Shown: positions 6,958 to 15,071 of the stretch, piece by piece
Numbering within the stretch: the first letter of the stretch is position 1
Layout of the letters: every line of letters begins with the position of its first letter
Origin: an uncultured Collinsella sp.
Lineage (GTDB): Bacteria; Actinomycetota; Coriobacteriia; Coriobacteriales; Coriobacteriaceae
NCBI GenBank assembly: GCA_900757185.1
Contig: CAAEMX010000047.1
Location: 1 to 22,884 of the forward strand
DNA length: 22,884 nucleotides
Reading direction: 5' to 3'
Position numbers and translations under genes: made by a program
The notes under the pieces: generated by a model
Databases searched by the model: none
Seen by the model: only the letters and a program-made list of their open reading frames with translations
What the model was told of the DNA's origin: nothing

Positions 6958-8606
6958 TGAAGGCGATCTGGCTTGCGTGCTGCGCGTGCGGCGATTACGG
7001 GCTGTTGCAGCGGGAAGTCGAGGGCCGTGACGCGGGTGCACAGGTGCTTCGCGTGGGTGACCTGGACGGGCTGGTTTCCATGGCGCGGGCGTTTCCGTCG
7101 CGCCGCGGGGCTGCCATCATCGCGGCGTCTCTGTTTGATACCGAAGATGTGCGCAAGACTGTTGCGCGCCTGACGGCCGAAGGCCGCGTGAGTCGCGTAG
7201 TCGTGTTGATAGAAGCGCTCGATCCGTCGGATATCGAGGGGCTGTTTCGCGCGGGGGCGACCGAGGTCATCGCTGCGCACAGTATATGCGGCAACGGGCG
7301 CGCGGGCGAGGGAGCGGTTGATTCCGATCGGCGCATGACGATTGAGCCCGATGCTTTTGTTGATAGGGAACCCGGGGCGCCTCGCGCTACAAGAGGCCCG
7401 CGTGTTGATGATTATGGAAAAGCGGAAGCTGAGCATGGTCGGCGCCCCCGGAACCCCCTTGTATACGATGACGCTGGAGGGCCGGCGCAGCATGCTGGCG
7501 ACTCCCCGGCTGTAGATATGGGATACGTGCACGGCGTGAATCTGGCGGATGAACTCGACGAAGTTGAGGGCTTTGCCGGGTGTGGCGAGTTGTCGCTGAT
7601 GCAGCATGAGCAGATTGCGCAGAACGAGCCTGCCTCGCAGACCGAACAGGCTGCCATGCCGGCTTGGACGCAGCGTGTGGTTGCGGTGGGGGAGACGGGG
7701 ACGCTGTCACCGACGCCCGCCCCGCCGCCTCCGATGCCGCCGGCAGACGCTGCCGCTTCGCCGCACCGAGCTCCGGTCATCTGCGCCATTTCGGGTTCGG
7801 GCGGTTGCGGCAAGTCGACGATTGTTGCCACCATGGCACACACATCGTCGCTGTTGGGCTTGCGTGCCGCCGTGCTCGACCTGGACCTGATGTTTGGAAA
7901 CCTTTACGACTTGTTAGGCGTCGATGCTCCGCGCGATATGGCGGCACTTATCGAGCCGTCGGCGGCGGGCGCGCTCACCGAGCCGGATATCGTAGCCGCA
8001 TCGATGCGCGTGGCGCCGGGCGTTACGCTCTGGGGTCCCGTCGCAGCGCCCGAGCAAGCCGAGCTCATGGCACGTCCGGTGGAGCTGCTGCTTGATGTTC
8101 TGCGTCGCGAATCCGATGTGGTCTTTATCGATACCTCGGTCTTTTGGGGCGACGCCGTGGCGGCTGCGGTGGCAGCGAGCGACCGTTGCCTGGTCGTTGG
8201 CGATGCGGCGGTGTCGTCCGCGACATCGGCATCGCGCGTCATTGAACTGGCAAGTCGAGTAGGTGTGCCGCGCACGCGCATGAGCGCCGTGTTCAACCGG
8301 TTCGGTGCGCGCGGGGCAGACGAGGACGTCGCCATGCGCTTTGAGATTGCCTGTGCGTTGAGCTCCAAGATTCGTATCGCCGATGGCGGGCAGGATCTCG
8401 CCGCGCTCATGGCGTTTGGGCGCGCTGACGAGGCAGTGGGGCAGACCAGCGTTTTTGCGACCAGCGTGCGCGAGGCCACGCGCGAGATGCTCGTGGAACT
8501 GGGGTGCGCCGTCGGCCCTTGGAGCGATATGGTCGCCGACCGTGCAACGCGCACTGAACGCCCGCGTATTCGCCTTCCCTGGTCGCGCGAGGGTGATCAG
8601 CGATGA
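6957..8606 (+). CDS. cpaE: Tad pilus localisation ATPase, CpaE/TadZ-like
   Basis: MinD/ParA-superfamily protein expected to position the Tad machinery at the membrane. The 549-residue product has an N-terminal region (about 1-110) with the alternating beta-alpha pattern of the atypical receiver domain of TadZ/CpaE. A poorly conserved acidic and proline-rich linker (about 115-270) follows, then an ATPase domain. Its motifs are the P-loop SGSGGCGKST (279-288, Lys286), the Walker A' segment VLDLDLMFGN (Asp308, Asp310) and Walker B VVFID (Asp392). The signature lysine of the MinD deviant P-loop (KGGxGK) is replaced by Ser281, leaving a form closer to a classical Walker A. The ATG at 6957 overlaps the cpaB stop; an in-frame GTG lies one codon upstream. 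GGAGG around 6943-6947 serves as Shine-Dalgarno. The last four bases overlap the next gene. Confidence 0.82.
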   Translation: MKAIWLACCACGDYGLLQREVEGRDAGAQVLRVGDLDGLVSMARAFPSRRGAAIIAASLFDTEDVRKTVARLTAEGRVSRVVVLIEALDPSDIEGLFRAGATEVIAAHSICGNGRAGEGAVDSDRRMTIEPDAFVDREPGAPRATRGPRVDDYGKAEAEHGRRPRNPLVYDDAGGPAQHAGDSPAVDMGYVHGVNLADELDEVEGFAGCGELSLMQHEQIAQNEPASQTEQAAMPAWTQRVVAVGETGTLSPTPAPPPPMPPADAAASPHRAPVICAISGSGGCGKSTIVATMAHTSSLLGLRAAVLDLDLMFGNLYDLLGVDAPRDMAALIEPSAAGALTEPDIVAASMRVAPGVTLWGPVAAPEQAELMARPVELLLDVLRRESDVVFIDTSVFWGDAVAAAVAASDRCLVVGDAAVSSATSASRVIELASRVGVPRTRMSAVFNRFGARGADEDVAMRFEIACALSSKIRIADGGQDLAALMAFGRADEAVGQTSVFATSVREATREMLVELGCAVGPWSDMVADRATRTERPRIRLPWSREGDQR

Positions 8607-9931
8607 GCCTGCAAACAAGGATTAAGGCTGCCGGCGCTGCAGCGGCGGCAGCGCCTGTAGATGCGGGGCGTCGCCGCGCGGTGAAACGACGCACCAAGCG
8701 CGCCGTGATGGACCGCATGGGTTACGACGAAGTGGCGCGTATCAGCGCCTATATCGACCCGGCACTTGCCCGCTCGGAATTGCGTCCCGCGGTGGAGGCG
8801 GCGCTCAATGTTGAGGAGCCGACCGATCTCACGACGCCCGAGCGCGAGACCATCATCGACGAGATTTTGGATGATGTGGTGGGCTTGGGGCCGTTGCAGC
8901 CGCTCATCGAGGATGACACCGTTACCGAGATCATGATCAACGGCTGCCGCTCGGCTTTCTTTGAACGCGGCGGCGTCTTGTACCCCATCGAGCATGCGTT
9001 TGAGGATGATGAGCAGATCCGTGTGCTTATCGACCGCATCATCTCGCCACTTGGCCGCCGTATCGACGAGCGCAGCCCCATCGTCAACGCCCGCCTCAAA
9101 ACGGGCTATCGCGTCAACGCGGTGATCCCGCCTGTGGCGATTGACGGACCGATTTTCACCATCCGAAAGTTCTCGGACCGCATCTGCTCGCTGGACGAGC
9201 TTGTGGGGCTGGGGTCGCTGCCGCTTTGGTATGCGCAGCTGCTGTCGTGCGCGGTGTCGCTGCGACAGGACCTGGCGGTTGCGGGAGGCACGGGATCTGG
9301 TAAGACCACCCTGCTCAACGCGTTGTCATGCGAGATTTCCACCGGCGAGCGCATCGTGACGATCGAGGACTCTGCCGAGCTCAAGTTTGCGCATCATCCG
9401 CACGTGGTGCGCCTAGAGGCGCGCGAGGCTTCAATTGAGGGCGAGGGCGCGGTGACGATCCGCGACCTGGTGACCAATGCCCTGCGCATGCGCCCCGACC
9501 GCATCGTGGTGGGCGAGGTGCGCGGTGCCGAGTGCTGCGACATGTTGCAGGCCATGAACACGGGCCACGACGGGTCGCTCACCACACTTCATGCGGGTTC
9601 AGAACAGGAGACCGTGGTGCGTCTGACGTTGCTTGCACGTTATGGCATCGATCTGCCGAGCGAGCTCATCGAGGAGCAGATTGCCATGGCGCTCGACGGC
9701 ATCGTGATGTCCGAGCGTCATGCAGATGGCAGGCGCTTTGTGGCCTCATATTCGGGGGTTCACCGCGGCGCGTCGGGCGGTGTTGAGCTCGAACGCTATG
9801 TGACGTTCGATGCCGCCGAACGTACGTGGATGCTCGACCGCGAGCCGCCGTTTATCGCGGAGGGCTTGCGGTCGGGAACGCTCACGCAAGAGGAGGTGGA
9901 CGAATGGAGATCGCTATGCCCCTCGTCGTAG
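8603..9931 (+). CDS. tadA: Tad secretion ATPase TadA/CpaF
   Basis: Hexameric secretion ATPase of the type II/IV family that powers Flp pilus extension, and in several Tad systems retraction, from the cytoplasmic face of TadB/TadC. The 442-residue product has the CpaF N-terminal region (ETIIDEILDDVVGLGPLQPL, then EDDTVTEIMING). The core has Walker A GGTGSGKTT (228-236, Lys234), the Asp-box IVTIEDSAELKF, the Walker B region DRIVVGEVRGAE and the His-box stretch AMNTGHDGSLTTLHAGS, all typical of TadA. Residues 1-40 are basic and Ala-rich. Its ATG overlaps the cpaE stop (ATGA), and its 3' end overlaps tadB by 28 bp. This is the best-conserved member of the operon and the surest evidence that it encodes a Tad system. 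Confidence 0.95.
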   Translation: MSLQTRIKAAGAAAAAAPVDAGRRRAVKRRTKRAVMDRMGYDEVARISAYIDPALARSELRPAVEAALNVEEPTDLTTPERETIIDEILDDVVGLGPLQPLIEDDTVTEIMINGCRSAFFERGGVLYPIEHAFEDDEQIRVLIDRIISPLGRRIDERSPIVNARLKTGYRVNAVIPPVAIDGPIFTIRKFSDRICSLDELVGLGSLPLWYAQLLSCAVSLRQDLAVAGGTGSGKTTLLNALSCEISTGERIVTIEDSAELKFAHHPHVVRLEAREASIEGEGAVTIRDLVTNALRMRPDRIVVGEVRGAECCDMLQAMNTGHDGSLTTLHAGSEQETVVRLTLLARYGIDLPSELIEEQIAMALDGIVMSERHADGRRFVASYSGVHRGASGGVELERYVTFDAAERTWMLDREPPFIAEGLRSGTLTQEEVDEWRSLCPSS

Positions 9932-10830
9932 GGGGTTTGGCGGGGCTTTCTGTCGCGACGGCGTGTGGGGCAGAACCTCGTGTGCCGCGGATGCCGCCGG
10001 CGGAGCTGGCGCGCCAGACGCTCGAATCGATGGCGGAGAAGCTGCCGCGTGAGTTGACGGAAAACGACCTGCTGACAAAGACTGCCCGCTCGTGGGCGTT
10101 GCTGATTCCCGCAGATCGCCTTGGGCTTGCTATCGAGGATAACGCGGCTCGTCTGGCATTTCTGCTGCTGTCGAGCGGTATCTGCAGCGTTTTGCTGGCC
10201 ATTGCGTCGTTGTCGCCCATCGGCTTTGTCTTGGGGTTGGTGGCGCCGTTTGGCGTGGGCGCCGCGCGTGACACCTTCGATCGCCGACGCGAACAGCATG
10301 ATGTAGAAGAGGCCATGCCCGAGGCATTCACAGCGTTGTCCATGTCGCTTGCCTCGGGGCATTCGCTGGCACAGGGCATGCGCTTTGTGGGCGCCCATGC
10401 GCAAGAGCCGGTACATACCGAGTTTTTGCGGGTGGCGGCGGCAATCGATTGCGGTATCTCGGCGACCGACGCACTCGATGACCTGCTCGTTCGCATCGAT
10501 GCCCCAGGCCTTTCGCTTGTCACCTTGGCGCTCAAAGTATCGCAGCGCACCGGGGCCCCGCTTGCCGGCTTGCTGTCCGAGGCGTCGAGCATGGTGGGTG
10601 AGCGCATTGAGCTCAAGCGCCGTCTGGACGTTAAGACGTCACAGGCGCGTATGTCGGCACATATGGTCGCGGCGATGCCGGCGGGCATGTGCGCGGTACT
10701 GGCTTTGCTTTCGGCAGACTTTCGCCGCGGTCTTGCGACGCCGGCTGGTGCGGGCGCCGTGGTGCTGGGACTTGCCCTCAACGTCGTTGCCCTGGTAGTT
10801 ATCCGGCGCATTATGCGGGTGGAGTTATGA
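9904..10830 (+). CDS. tadB: Tad inner-membrane platform protein TadB
   Basis: Polytopic membrane protein with a type II secretion F domain that forms the platform on which TadA drives pilin polymerisation. From the ATG at 9904 it is 308 residues. An N-terminal hydrophobic segment is followed by a soluble region, a hydrophobic pair at about 80-120 (LAFLLLSSGICSVLLAIASL and the following segment), the F domain (about 140-270, with EEAMPEAFTALSMSLASGHSLAQGM) and two C-terminal membrane segments. Longer in-frame starts exist (9826), but 9904 has the strong Shine-Dalgarno AGAGGAGG (9889-9896). The gene starts inside tadA and its stop overlaps tadC, so it is tightly coupled to both. Confidence 0.85.
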   Translation: MEIAMPLVVGGLAGLSVATACGAEPRVPRMPPAELARQTLESMAEKLPRELTENDLLTKTARSWALLIPADRLGLAIEDNAARLAFLLLSSGICSVLLAIASLSPIGFVLGLVAPFGVGAARDTFDRRREQHDVEEAMPEAFTALSMSLASGHSLAQGMRFVGAHAQEPVHTEFLRVAAAIDCGISATDALDDLLVRIDAPGLSLVTLALKVSQRTGAPLAGLLSEASSMVGERIELKRRLDVKTSQARMSAHMVAAMPAGMCAVLALLSADFRRGLATPAGAGAVVLGLALNVVALVVIRRIMRVEL

Positions 10831-11468
10831 GCGCCCTGGTCGGGGTCGCGGCTTGTCTGTGTGCCCTGAGCGTATTTGCCGCGACAGGTTTGGAGCGTGC
10901 GGATGCTCGCAAGATTGCAGAGACATGCAAGCGTGAAGTGGTGCTGGTCATTGCAGCGGGCCGCTCGGTGATTGATGCCCTGACCGCGCGAATGAAGGAT
11001 GCGATTGGGGCGGGCGGCCCGGTGCGGGTGTCGCTCGGTGAGGTGTCCGAGATGATCGACGTGGTGCGCCTGGGGCTTTCTGCCGGCCTTTCGTTTGACG
11101 CGGCGCTCGAGATTTTCTGCGCCAATCGTCGGTCGGTGCTGGCCGTCCGTCTTGAGCGAGCCTGCATGGCGTGGCAGGTGGGCGTGGGGACGCGCGAGGC
11201 CGAGCTGTTGGCTGCCGCGCGTGATTTGGACGTGAGGGCGCTCGAGACCTTTGCCATCACAGTGGGGCAGGCGCTTGCCCTGGGCGCTCCGCTGGCCGAG
11301 ACGCTGGCTGCTCAAAGTCGCGAGATCCGTGCTGCCCATCGCGCCGCAGTCGAGCGCGAGATCGAGCGCGCACCGGTCAAGTTGCTGATTCCCACCGGCA
11401 CGCTCATCTTGCCGGCGTTGCTTCTGTCCATATTGGGTCCGCTGCTGGGAGCAGGCGGGATGATGTAG
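10827..11468 (+). CDS. tadC: Tad inner-membrane platform protein TadC
   Basis: Second F-domain membrane protein, partner of TadB in the pilus platform. The 213-residue product starts with a membrane segment (MSALVGVAACLCALSVFAA). The F domain at about 60-175 contains EVSEMIDVVRLGLSAGLSFD and the repeated pattern ALALGAPLAETLAAQS, and the C-terminus is hydrophobic (LLIPTGTLILPALLLSILGP). It is shorter than many TadC proteins, which carry two extra N-terminal membrane helices. The ATG overlaps the tadB stop by four bases, with GGTGGAG as Shine-Dalgarno. An upstream in-frame start at 10689 lies within tadB and encodes a Cys/Arg-rich extension with no family resemblance, so it was rejected. Confidence 0.82.
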   Translation: MSALVGVAACLCALSVFAATGLERADARKIAETCKREVVLVIAAGRSVIDALTARMKDAIGAGGPVRVSLGEVSEMIDVVRLGLSAGLSFDAALEIFCANRRSVLAVRLERACMAWQVGVGTREAELLAAARDLDVRALETFAITVGQALALGAPLAETLAAQSREIRAAHRAAVEREIERAPVKLLIPTGTLILPALLLSILGPLLGAGGMM

Positions 11469-11478
11469 GGAGGAATAT

Positions 11479-11712
11479 ATGAACACGATGACCGACATTG
11501 CGGGCAAGGCTTGGAGCTGGGCTTTTTGCCGGGCAATCCGCGCTCGCCAGCGTGCCAAGGCGCTGTTGCGGGAGGAGAGCGCGCAGGGCACTACCGAATA
11601 TGCCATCTTGGTCGGTGTGCTCGTAGTGATTGCGATTATCGCCATCGTCGCGTTTAAGAGCAAAGTCGAAGAACTATGGAACGCGATCAAAGACGGCATC
11701 AACAGCCTGTAG
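11479..11712 (+). CDS. flp: Flp-type major pilin precursor
   Basis: Small structural pilin of 77 residues. A basic leader (to about residue 35, with RAIRARQRAKALLREESA) is followed by the hydrophobic assembly helix starting TTEYAILVGVLVVIAIIAIV (38-57) and a short charged tail. The Glu40-Tyr41 pair is the Flp hallmark. If the usual spacing of Glu at +5 holds, processing falls between Ala35 and Gln36, not after Gly; cleavage after Gly37 would put Glu at +3. The Shine-Dalgarno AGGGAGGA (11466-11473) is strong, and the gene lies 10 bp after tadC, consistent with high expression from the operon. A processing peptidase is not encoded in this window. Confidence 0.9.
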   Translation: MNTMTDIAGKAWSWAFCRAIRARQRAKALLREESAQGTTEYAILVGVLVVIAIIAIVAFKSKVEELWNAIKDGINSL

Positions 11713-12239
11713 GAGGCAGGCGTCCTGTTGGTTCGCCGCTGGTGCTCGTCTGTTTGCTCGTGGCAATAGCGGTGATGCTTTGGGGACTGGGTGTTGCGCG
11801 GCAGCAGCGTCCAGGCGCTACTGCCGATTTGGGATCGGGCTCGGCGGCGATGTCACAAGCGGAAGGCGCGGGGGCGATGGGCGGTCAGAATGCCGCCGTC
11901 ACGGCTCGGACCTTTTTGCAGGCACTCGACGAGCGGGCGGCCAGCGCGACGGAGCCGTCTGCAGACAACGCGATCGCGGTTCGACTTGCATGGTCCGAGG
12001 ACCGGCCGATGACCGAAGCGGCGGCAGACCTGTTGCGCGCCTACCGCGGGGTGCCCACGGCCCAGCTCGCCCTGAGCGGCTATCTCGATATTAAGGGCAA
12101 CGTATGGGGCGCCATCGTGCGCGATGGGCGAGGTTGGGTCGACATGGTGACGGTTGCTGCGGATGCCGGCGATGCCTCGTGCCGCCTGCGTGCCGTGCGT
12201 CTGGTTCCGCAAACAACGGAGTCAAAGGAGGGGTCGTGA
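11676..12239 (+). CDS. Unknown membrane-anchored protein of the Tad operon
   Basis: Not recognised as any named family. The 187-residue product has a basic N-terminus, one membrane segment (about residues 21-40, LVLVCLLVAIAVMLWGLGVA), a Gly/Ala/Ser-rich low-complexity stretch (45-75) and a compact C-terminal region (about 75-180). That region ends with GYLDIKGNVWGAIVRDGRGW and a strand-like tail, suggesting an exposed domain. Codon use (high third-position GC) supports this frame over the overlapping one. The ATG at 11676 lies inside flp and has only a weak Shine-Dalgarno. A later start is possible, such as GTG at 11742, which would remove the basic N-terminus. Its position between two pilin genes suggests a minor pilus component or assembly factor. 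Confidence 0.65.
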   Translation: MERDQRRHQQPVGGRRPVGSPLVLVCLLVAIAVMLWGLGVARQQRPGATADLGSGSAAMSQAEGAGAMGGQNAAVTARTFLQALDERAASATEPSADNAIAVRLAWSEDRPMTEAAADLLRAYRGVPTAQLALSGYLDIKGNVWGAIVRDGRGWVDMVTVAADAGDASCRLRAVRLVPQTTESKEGS

Positions 12240-12240
12240 A

Positions 12241-12459
12241 ATGCATGATGTCCTGCGTGAGGAATCTGCCCAGTCGACCGTCGAATACGCCATCGTCACC
12301 GTGGCGCTGTTATCGATTGTGCTGGCGATTGCGGGGCTTTGGCGCGCCGGCACCGATGGGCGCTTGGCGGCACTGGTCGAGCGGGCAGCGTCTCATGGCG
12401 TCGCCCCATCGTCGGTTATCGATGCCGCGACGGGTGCCAAGGACATCGCTCTGTATTGA
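12241..12459 (+). CDS. Second Flp-like pilin/pseudopilin
   Basis: 72-residue protein with a ten-residue leader ending in EESA, followed by QSTVEYAIVTVALLSIVLAIAGLW, the pattern of an Flp pilin with Glu15-Tyr16. The tail (about 38-72) differs from the first Flp and is longer relative to the leader. It may be a minor pilin or an alternative major subunit. The ATG at 12241 has the strongest Shine-Dalgarno of the operon (AAAGGAGGGG, 12224-12233); longer in-frame starts (12154) would add an implausible Cys/Arg-rich extension. The start is one base after the preceding stop. As in the other three substrates, the putative processing site is Ala-Gln. Confidence 0.82.
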   Translation: MHDVLREESAQSTVEYAIVTVALLSIVLAIAGLWRAGTDGRLAALVERAASHGVAPSSVIDAATGAKDIALY

Positions 12460-12934
12460 AATCGCGTGCGAGGACCGGGCGCAGTCTACGGTCGAGGCCG
12501 CCTTTTTGCTGCCGACGTTTTTGACGCTTATCTTGCTCGCGTTGCAGCCGGTGTGCCTGCTCTATACGCGTGCGGTCATGGAGTCTGCCGCCGCCGAGAC
12601 CGCGCGGCTTATGACCACGACGACGGTGCAGGACGACGATGATCTTAAGGAATTCACTCGCCGCAGACTTGCCGCGGTGCCCAACGTCTCGATTTTTCAT
12701 GCCGGCGGACCGCTGTCGTGGGATATCGAGTTGGGGCGGGCCGGTGCCGGCGGCGTATCGTCCGTGTCTGTTGCCGGCGAGGTTAAGCCGCTGCCCGTGA
12801 TCGGTGCATTTGTGCAGGCCATGGGCAGTGCGGGTGAGGGCGGCTATGTCGAGCTCAAGGTCGACGTCTCGTATCGATCGCGTCCCGAATGGCTGGAGGG
12901 AGATTATGATTCATGGATTGCTGCATGGGATTAG
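12422..12934 (+). CDS. tadE: TadE-like pseudopilin
   Basis: Minor pilin-like protein of the TadE family, thought to act in pilus initiation or assembly at the membrane. From the ATG at 12422 it has 170 residues. DRAQSTVEAAFLLPTFLTLI (18-37) carries the prepilin-like motif and hydrophobic helix, followed by the TadE-typical stretch YTRAVMESAAAETARLM and a soluble C-terminal region ending SRPEWLEGDYDSWIAAWD. The start is uncertain: no clear Shine-Dalgarno precedes the ATG at 12422 or the GTG at 12434, and the first 38 bp overlap the preceding gene. Translation is probably coupled to that gene. The frame is secure from the motif onward. Confidence 0.78.
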   Translation: MPRRVPRTSLCIEIACEDRAQSTVEAAFLLPTFLTLILLALQPVCLLYTRAVMESAAAETARLMTTTTVQDDDDLKEFTRRRLAAVPNVSIFHAGGPLSWDIELGRAGAGGVSSVSVAGEVKPLPVIGAFVQAMGSAGEGGYVELKVDVSYRSRPEWLEGDYDSWIAAWD

Positions 12935-15071
12935 GCGCTGCCTGCTGCGGGTGACGCAAGGGTTTGCGGCCCGCCGTCGACCAGGCGCTCGTCGCAAGCG
13001 GGGCGGTTTTATGGGCCGTGCCGGTATCGACTTGTTTATCGAAGACGGTGCCTACACCACGCTCTCCTCTGCGGTTGTCATTTTGGTGGTGCTTACGCTA
13101 CTGTTTTCGTCGACCGCGGCGATATGGAGCATGTCGCGCGCCGGAGACACCCAGGTGGCGGCCGATAGCGGCGCGCTGGCGGGCGCCAACGTGGTGTCGT
13201 CCTATCACACAGCCGCCACGGTGGTCGATGCGAGCATTTTGAGTTTGGGCTTGGCGGGGTTTGCCGCGATCGGTACCGGCTTGGTTGCCATTCTCATTCC
13301 GGGCGCCGAGGTTGTCGGCAGCGATATCATCGATACGGGAACCCAGATCATTAAAACGCGTAACAAGTTTGCCAAAAGCGCGGCAAAGGGATTGCAAAAG
13401 ATCGAGACCGCCTTGCCGTATCTGGTTGCCGCGCGCGCCATGCAGGCGGTATCGGCGCAGGATACCGATAGTGTGACTTATACCGGTACGGCACTTGCCG
13501 TGCCTAGGACGTCTGAGTCTGATTTTGCTGCGCTCGAAGGATCAGAAATCTCGACCGATGCCATTAAAGATGCGTCGGAAGATCTGGAGCGCGCGGCCGA
13601 GGAGCTGCAAAAAGCATCGGAGGAGACGGCGAAGGCTAAAGAGCGCGCCTGGCTTGCGGATTGCGGTGGGTCGGATAAAGGTTCGGTCGGCAGCTGTTCG
13701 TGTATGTGGGAGCGTGCGAAAAGCCTAACGGATCTCTCCGGTGTTCAAAATCCGCATTACGCTTCGAGCGTTACGTGGGAGCCTCAAGTTGCCCTTGATC
13801 GCGCGAAGGACTACTACCATTGGCGTCTGACAAATGAGAAGCCCCAAGGCTCGAGTGTCGAGATGAAGGCAGAGTCTGCGGCGCGTAAGGCGTTTTATAC
13901 CTATGCGAGCGCGGAGGTCGATCGGGCATATATAACCGAGAACGGAGACAGGGTTTCCTCCTATATTCCGCTGCTGCCGCGCAACTCTGATGAGGTTCGG
14001 GCAACGGAACTCTATACCGATGCGGTGTGGCCGACGAGCGTGAACGATGGCAAGGCGTATCTGCATTACGGGACGACCTGCCCTAACTATAAGAAAGGAA
14101 CGCCGAGCGGATTTGCTTCGGTTGCCGATTACGATGGGCAGGATAAATGCAGCAAATGCCATTTTGGCGTTTCGTCGCTTGGTGCTGTTGCGGCGCCTTC
14201 AACCTCTATCGAAAACGGTTTCGAGTATCACTTTGATAAGTTTAAAGACGCCCTAGAGGACTACGTCGACTGTCGCAACAAGGAACTCGAGCTCGAGTGT
14301 CAGACCGAGGACGAAGCCGACCGTGCGGGCAATGCGTTCGATACCGCCATCAAAGAGCTTTCCGGCGAGCGCCCGCGCATCGCGCCGCCCGGCCGCAACG
14401 GCGTGGTCGCCTTCGCGGTCTCGGGCGCCATCTCGAGCCCCGATGAGCTCAACTCTTCGTTTAACACGGCAGTCAGGCTTGGCGATCGCGGTGCCATCTC
14501 TGCCGCGGTGCTGGCGCCCGATGAGGCGACGGCGCAAAACAACGTGCTTTCGCGATTTTTCTCGACATTGAAGGAACGCTCGGGTGGCGTTGCCGGCGTA
14601 CTCGACGGCGTCATGGATGTTTGGGGACGGCTGCTCGTAGGATACGGTGATATCCAAGGTTCGGCCGACGAACTTATGGACGAGATGATTAAAGGCCTAG
14701 GAGGGGGCAGCGGCGCGTTGGGCTCCATCGCATCGTGGCTCGGCGATACCGTTTCGGCGTCCGTGGCGGCGTTGGGTCTGGAACCGTGCGACTTGCGCCT
14801 GCGAAAGCCAGTGTTGACCGATTCCGCCAACGTCATTAAGAGTCCGGGGTCTGACATTGCTGGTCTCTCTCAAGCGCAAGACAAGCTGCGAAGTATTCCG
14901 TTGGGCGTGATCGATCCCAAGGCGCTTTGCGAGGCGTTGGAATATCAAGTCGAACGCACCATTAGCGGTACGGTGTTCACGCTTGCGGAGATTCCTCTGC
15001 CCGGCGGTGGCTCCATCCCACTCACCGTCGATGTCGCCACACTGGTTGGCGCTCTGGGCGGTGGGTCGTAA
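12906..15071 (+). CDS. tadG: Large TadG-like protein with Cys-containing central domain
   Basis: 721-residue protein beginning with a basic N-terminus and a membrane helix (about 52-74). The segment SMSRAGDTQVAADSGALAGA (75-94) is the hallmark of the Tad/TadG N-terminal domain (compare the usual QNAADAAALAGA). A second hydrophobic stretch lies at about 110-138. A helical, probably coiled-coil region (about 208-248, rich in Glu, Lys and Ala) is followed by a central part with Cys at 253, 264, 266, 392, 415, 418, 456 and 465, including KCSKC, which could form disulfides or bind metal. The C-terminal part is Gly-rich. TadG is typically a large, exposed pilus-associated protein. The ATG at 12906 follows GGAGGGA; the ATG at 13011 is an alternative that would give a shorter N-terminus. 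Confidence 0.75.
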   Translation: MIHGLLHGIRRCLLRVTQGFAARRRPGARRKRGGFMGRAGIDLFIEDGAYTTLSSAVVILVVLTLLFSSTAAIWSMSRAGDTQVAADSGALAGANVVSSYHTAATVVDASILSLGLAGFAAIGTGLVAILIPGAEVVGSDIIDTGTQIIKTRNKFAKSAAKGLQKIETALPYLVAARAMQAVSAQDTDSVTYTGTALAVPRTSESDFAALEGSEISTDAIKDASEDLERAAEELQKASEETAKAKERAWLADCGGSDKGSVGSCSCMWERAKSLTDLSGVQNPHYASSVTWEPQVALDRAKDYYHWRLTNEKPQGSSVEMKAESAARKAFYTYASAEVDRAYITENGDRVSSYIPLLPRNSDEVRATELYTDAVWPTSVNDGKAYLHYGTTCPNYKKGTPSGFASVADYDGQDKCSKCHFGVSSLGAVAAPSTSIENGFEYHFDKFKDALEDYVDCRNKELELECQTEDEADRAGNAFDTAIKELSGERPRIAPPGRNGVVAFAVSGAISSPDELNSSFNTAVRLGDRGAISAAVLAPDEATAQNNVLSRFFSTLKERSGGVAGVLDGVMDVWGRLLVGYGDIQGSADELMDEMIKGLGGGSGALGSIASWLGDTVSASVAALGLEPCDLRLRKPVLTDSANVIKSPGSDIAGLSQAQDKLRSIPLGVIDPKALCEALEYQVERTISGTVFTLAEIPLPGGGSIPLTVDVATLVGALGGGS

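Noticed and set aside
9882..11702. Long minus-strand open frame across tadB, tadC and flp
   Set aside because: Crosses three well-supported genes, is Ser/Arg/Thr-rich and has no recognisable domain.
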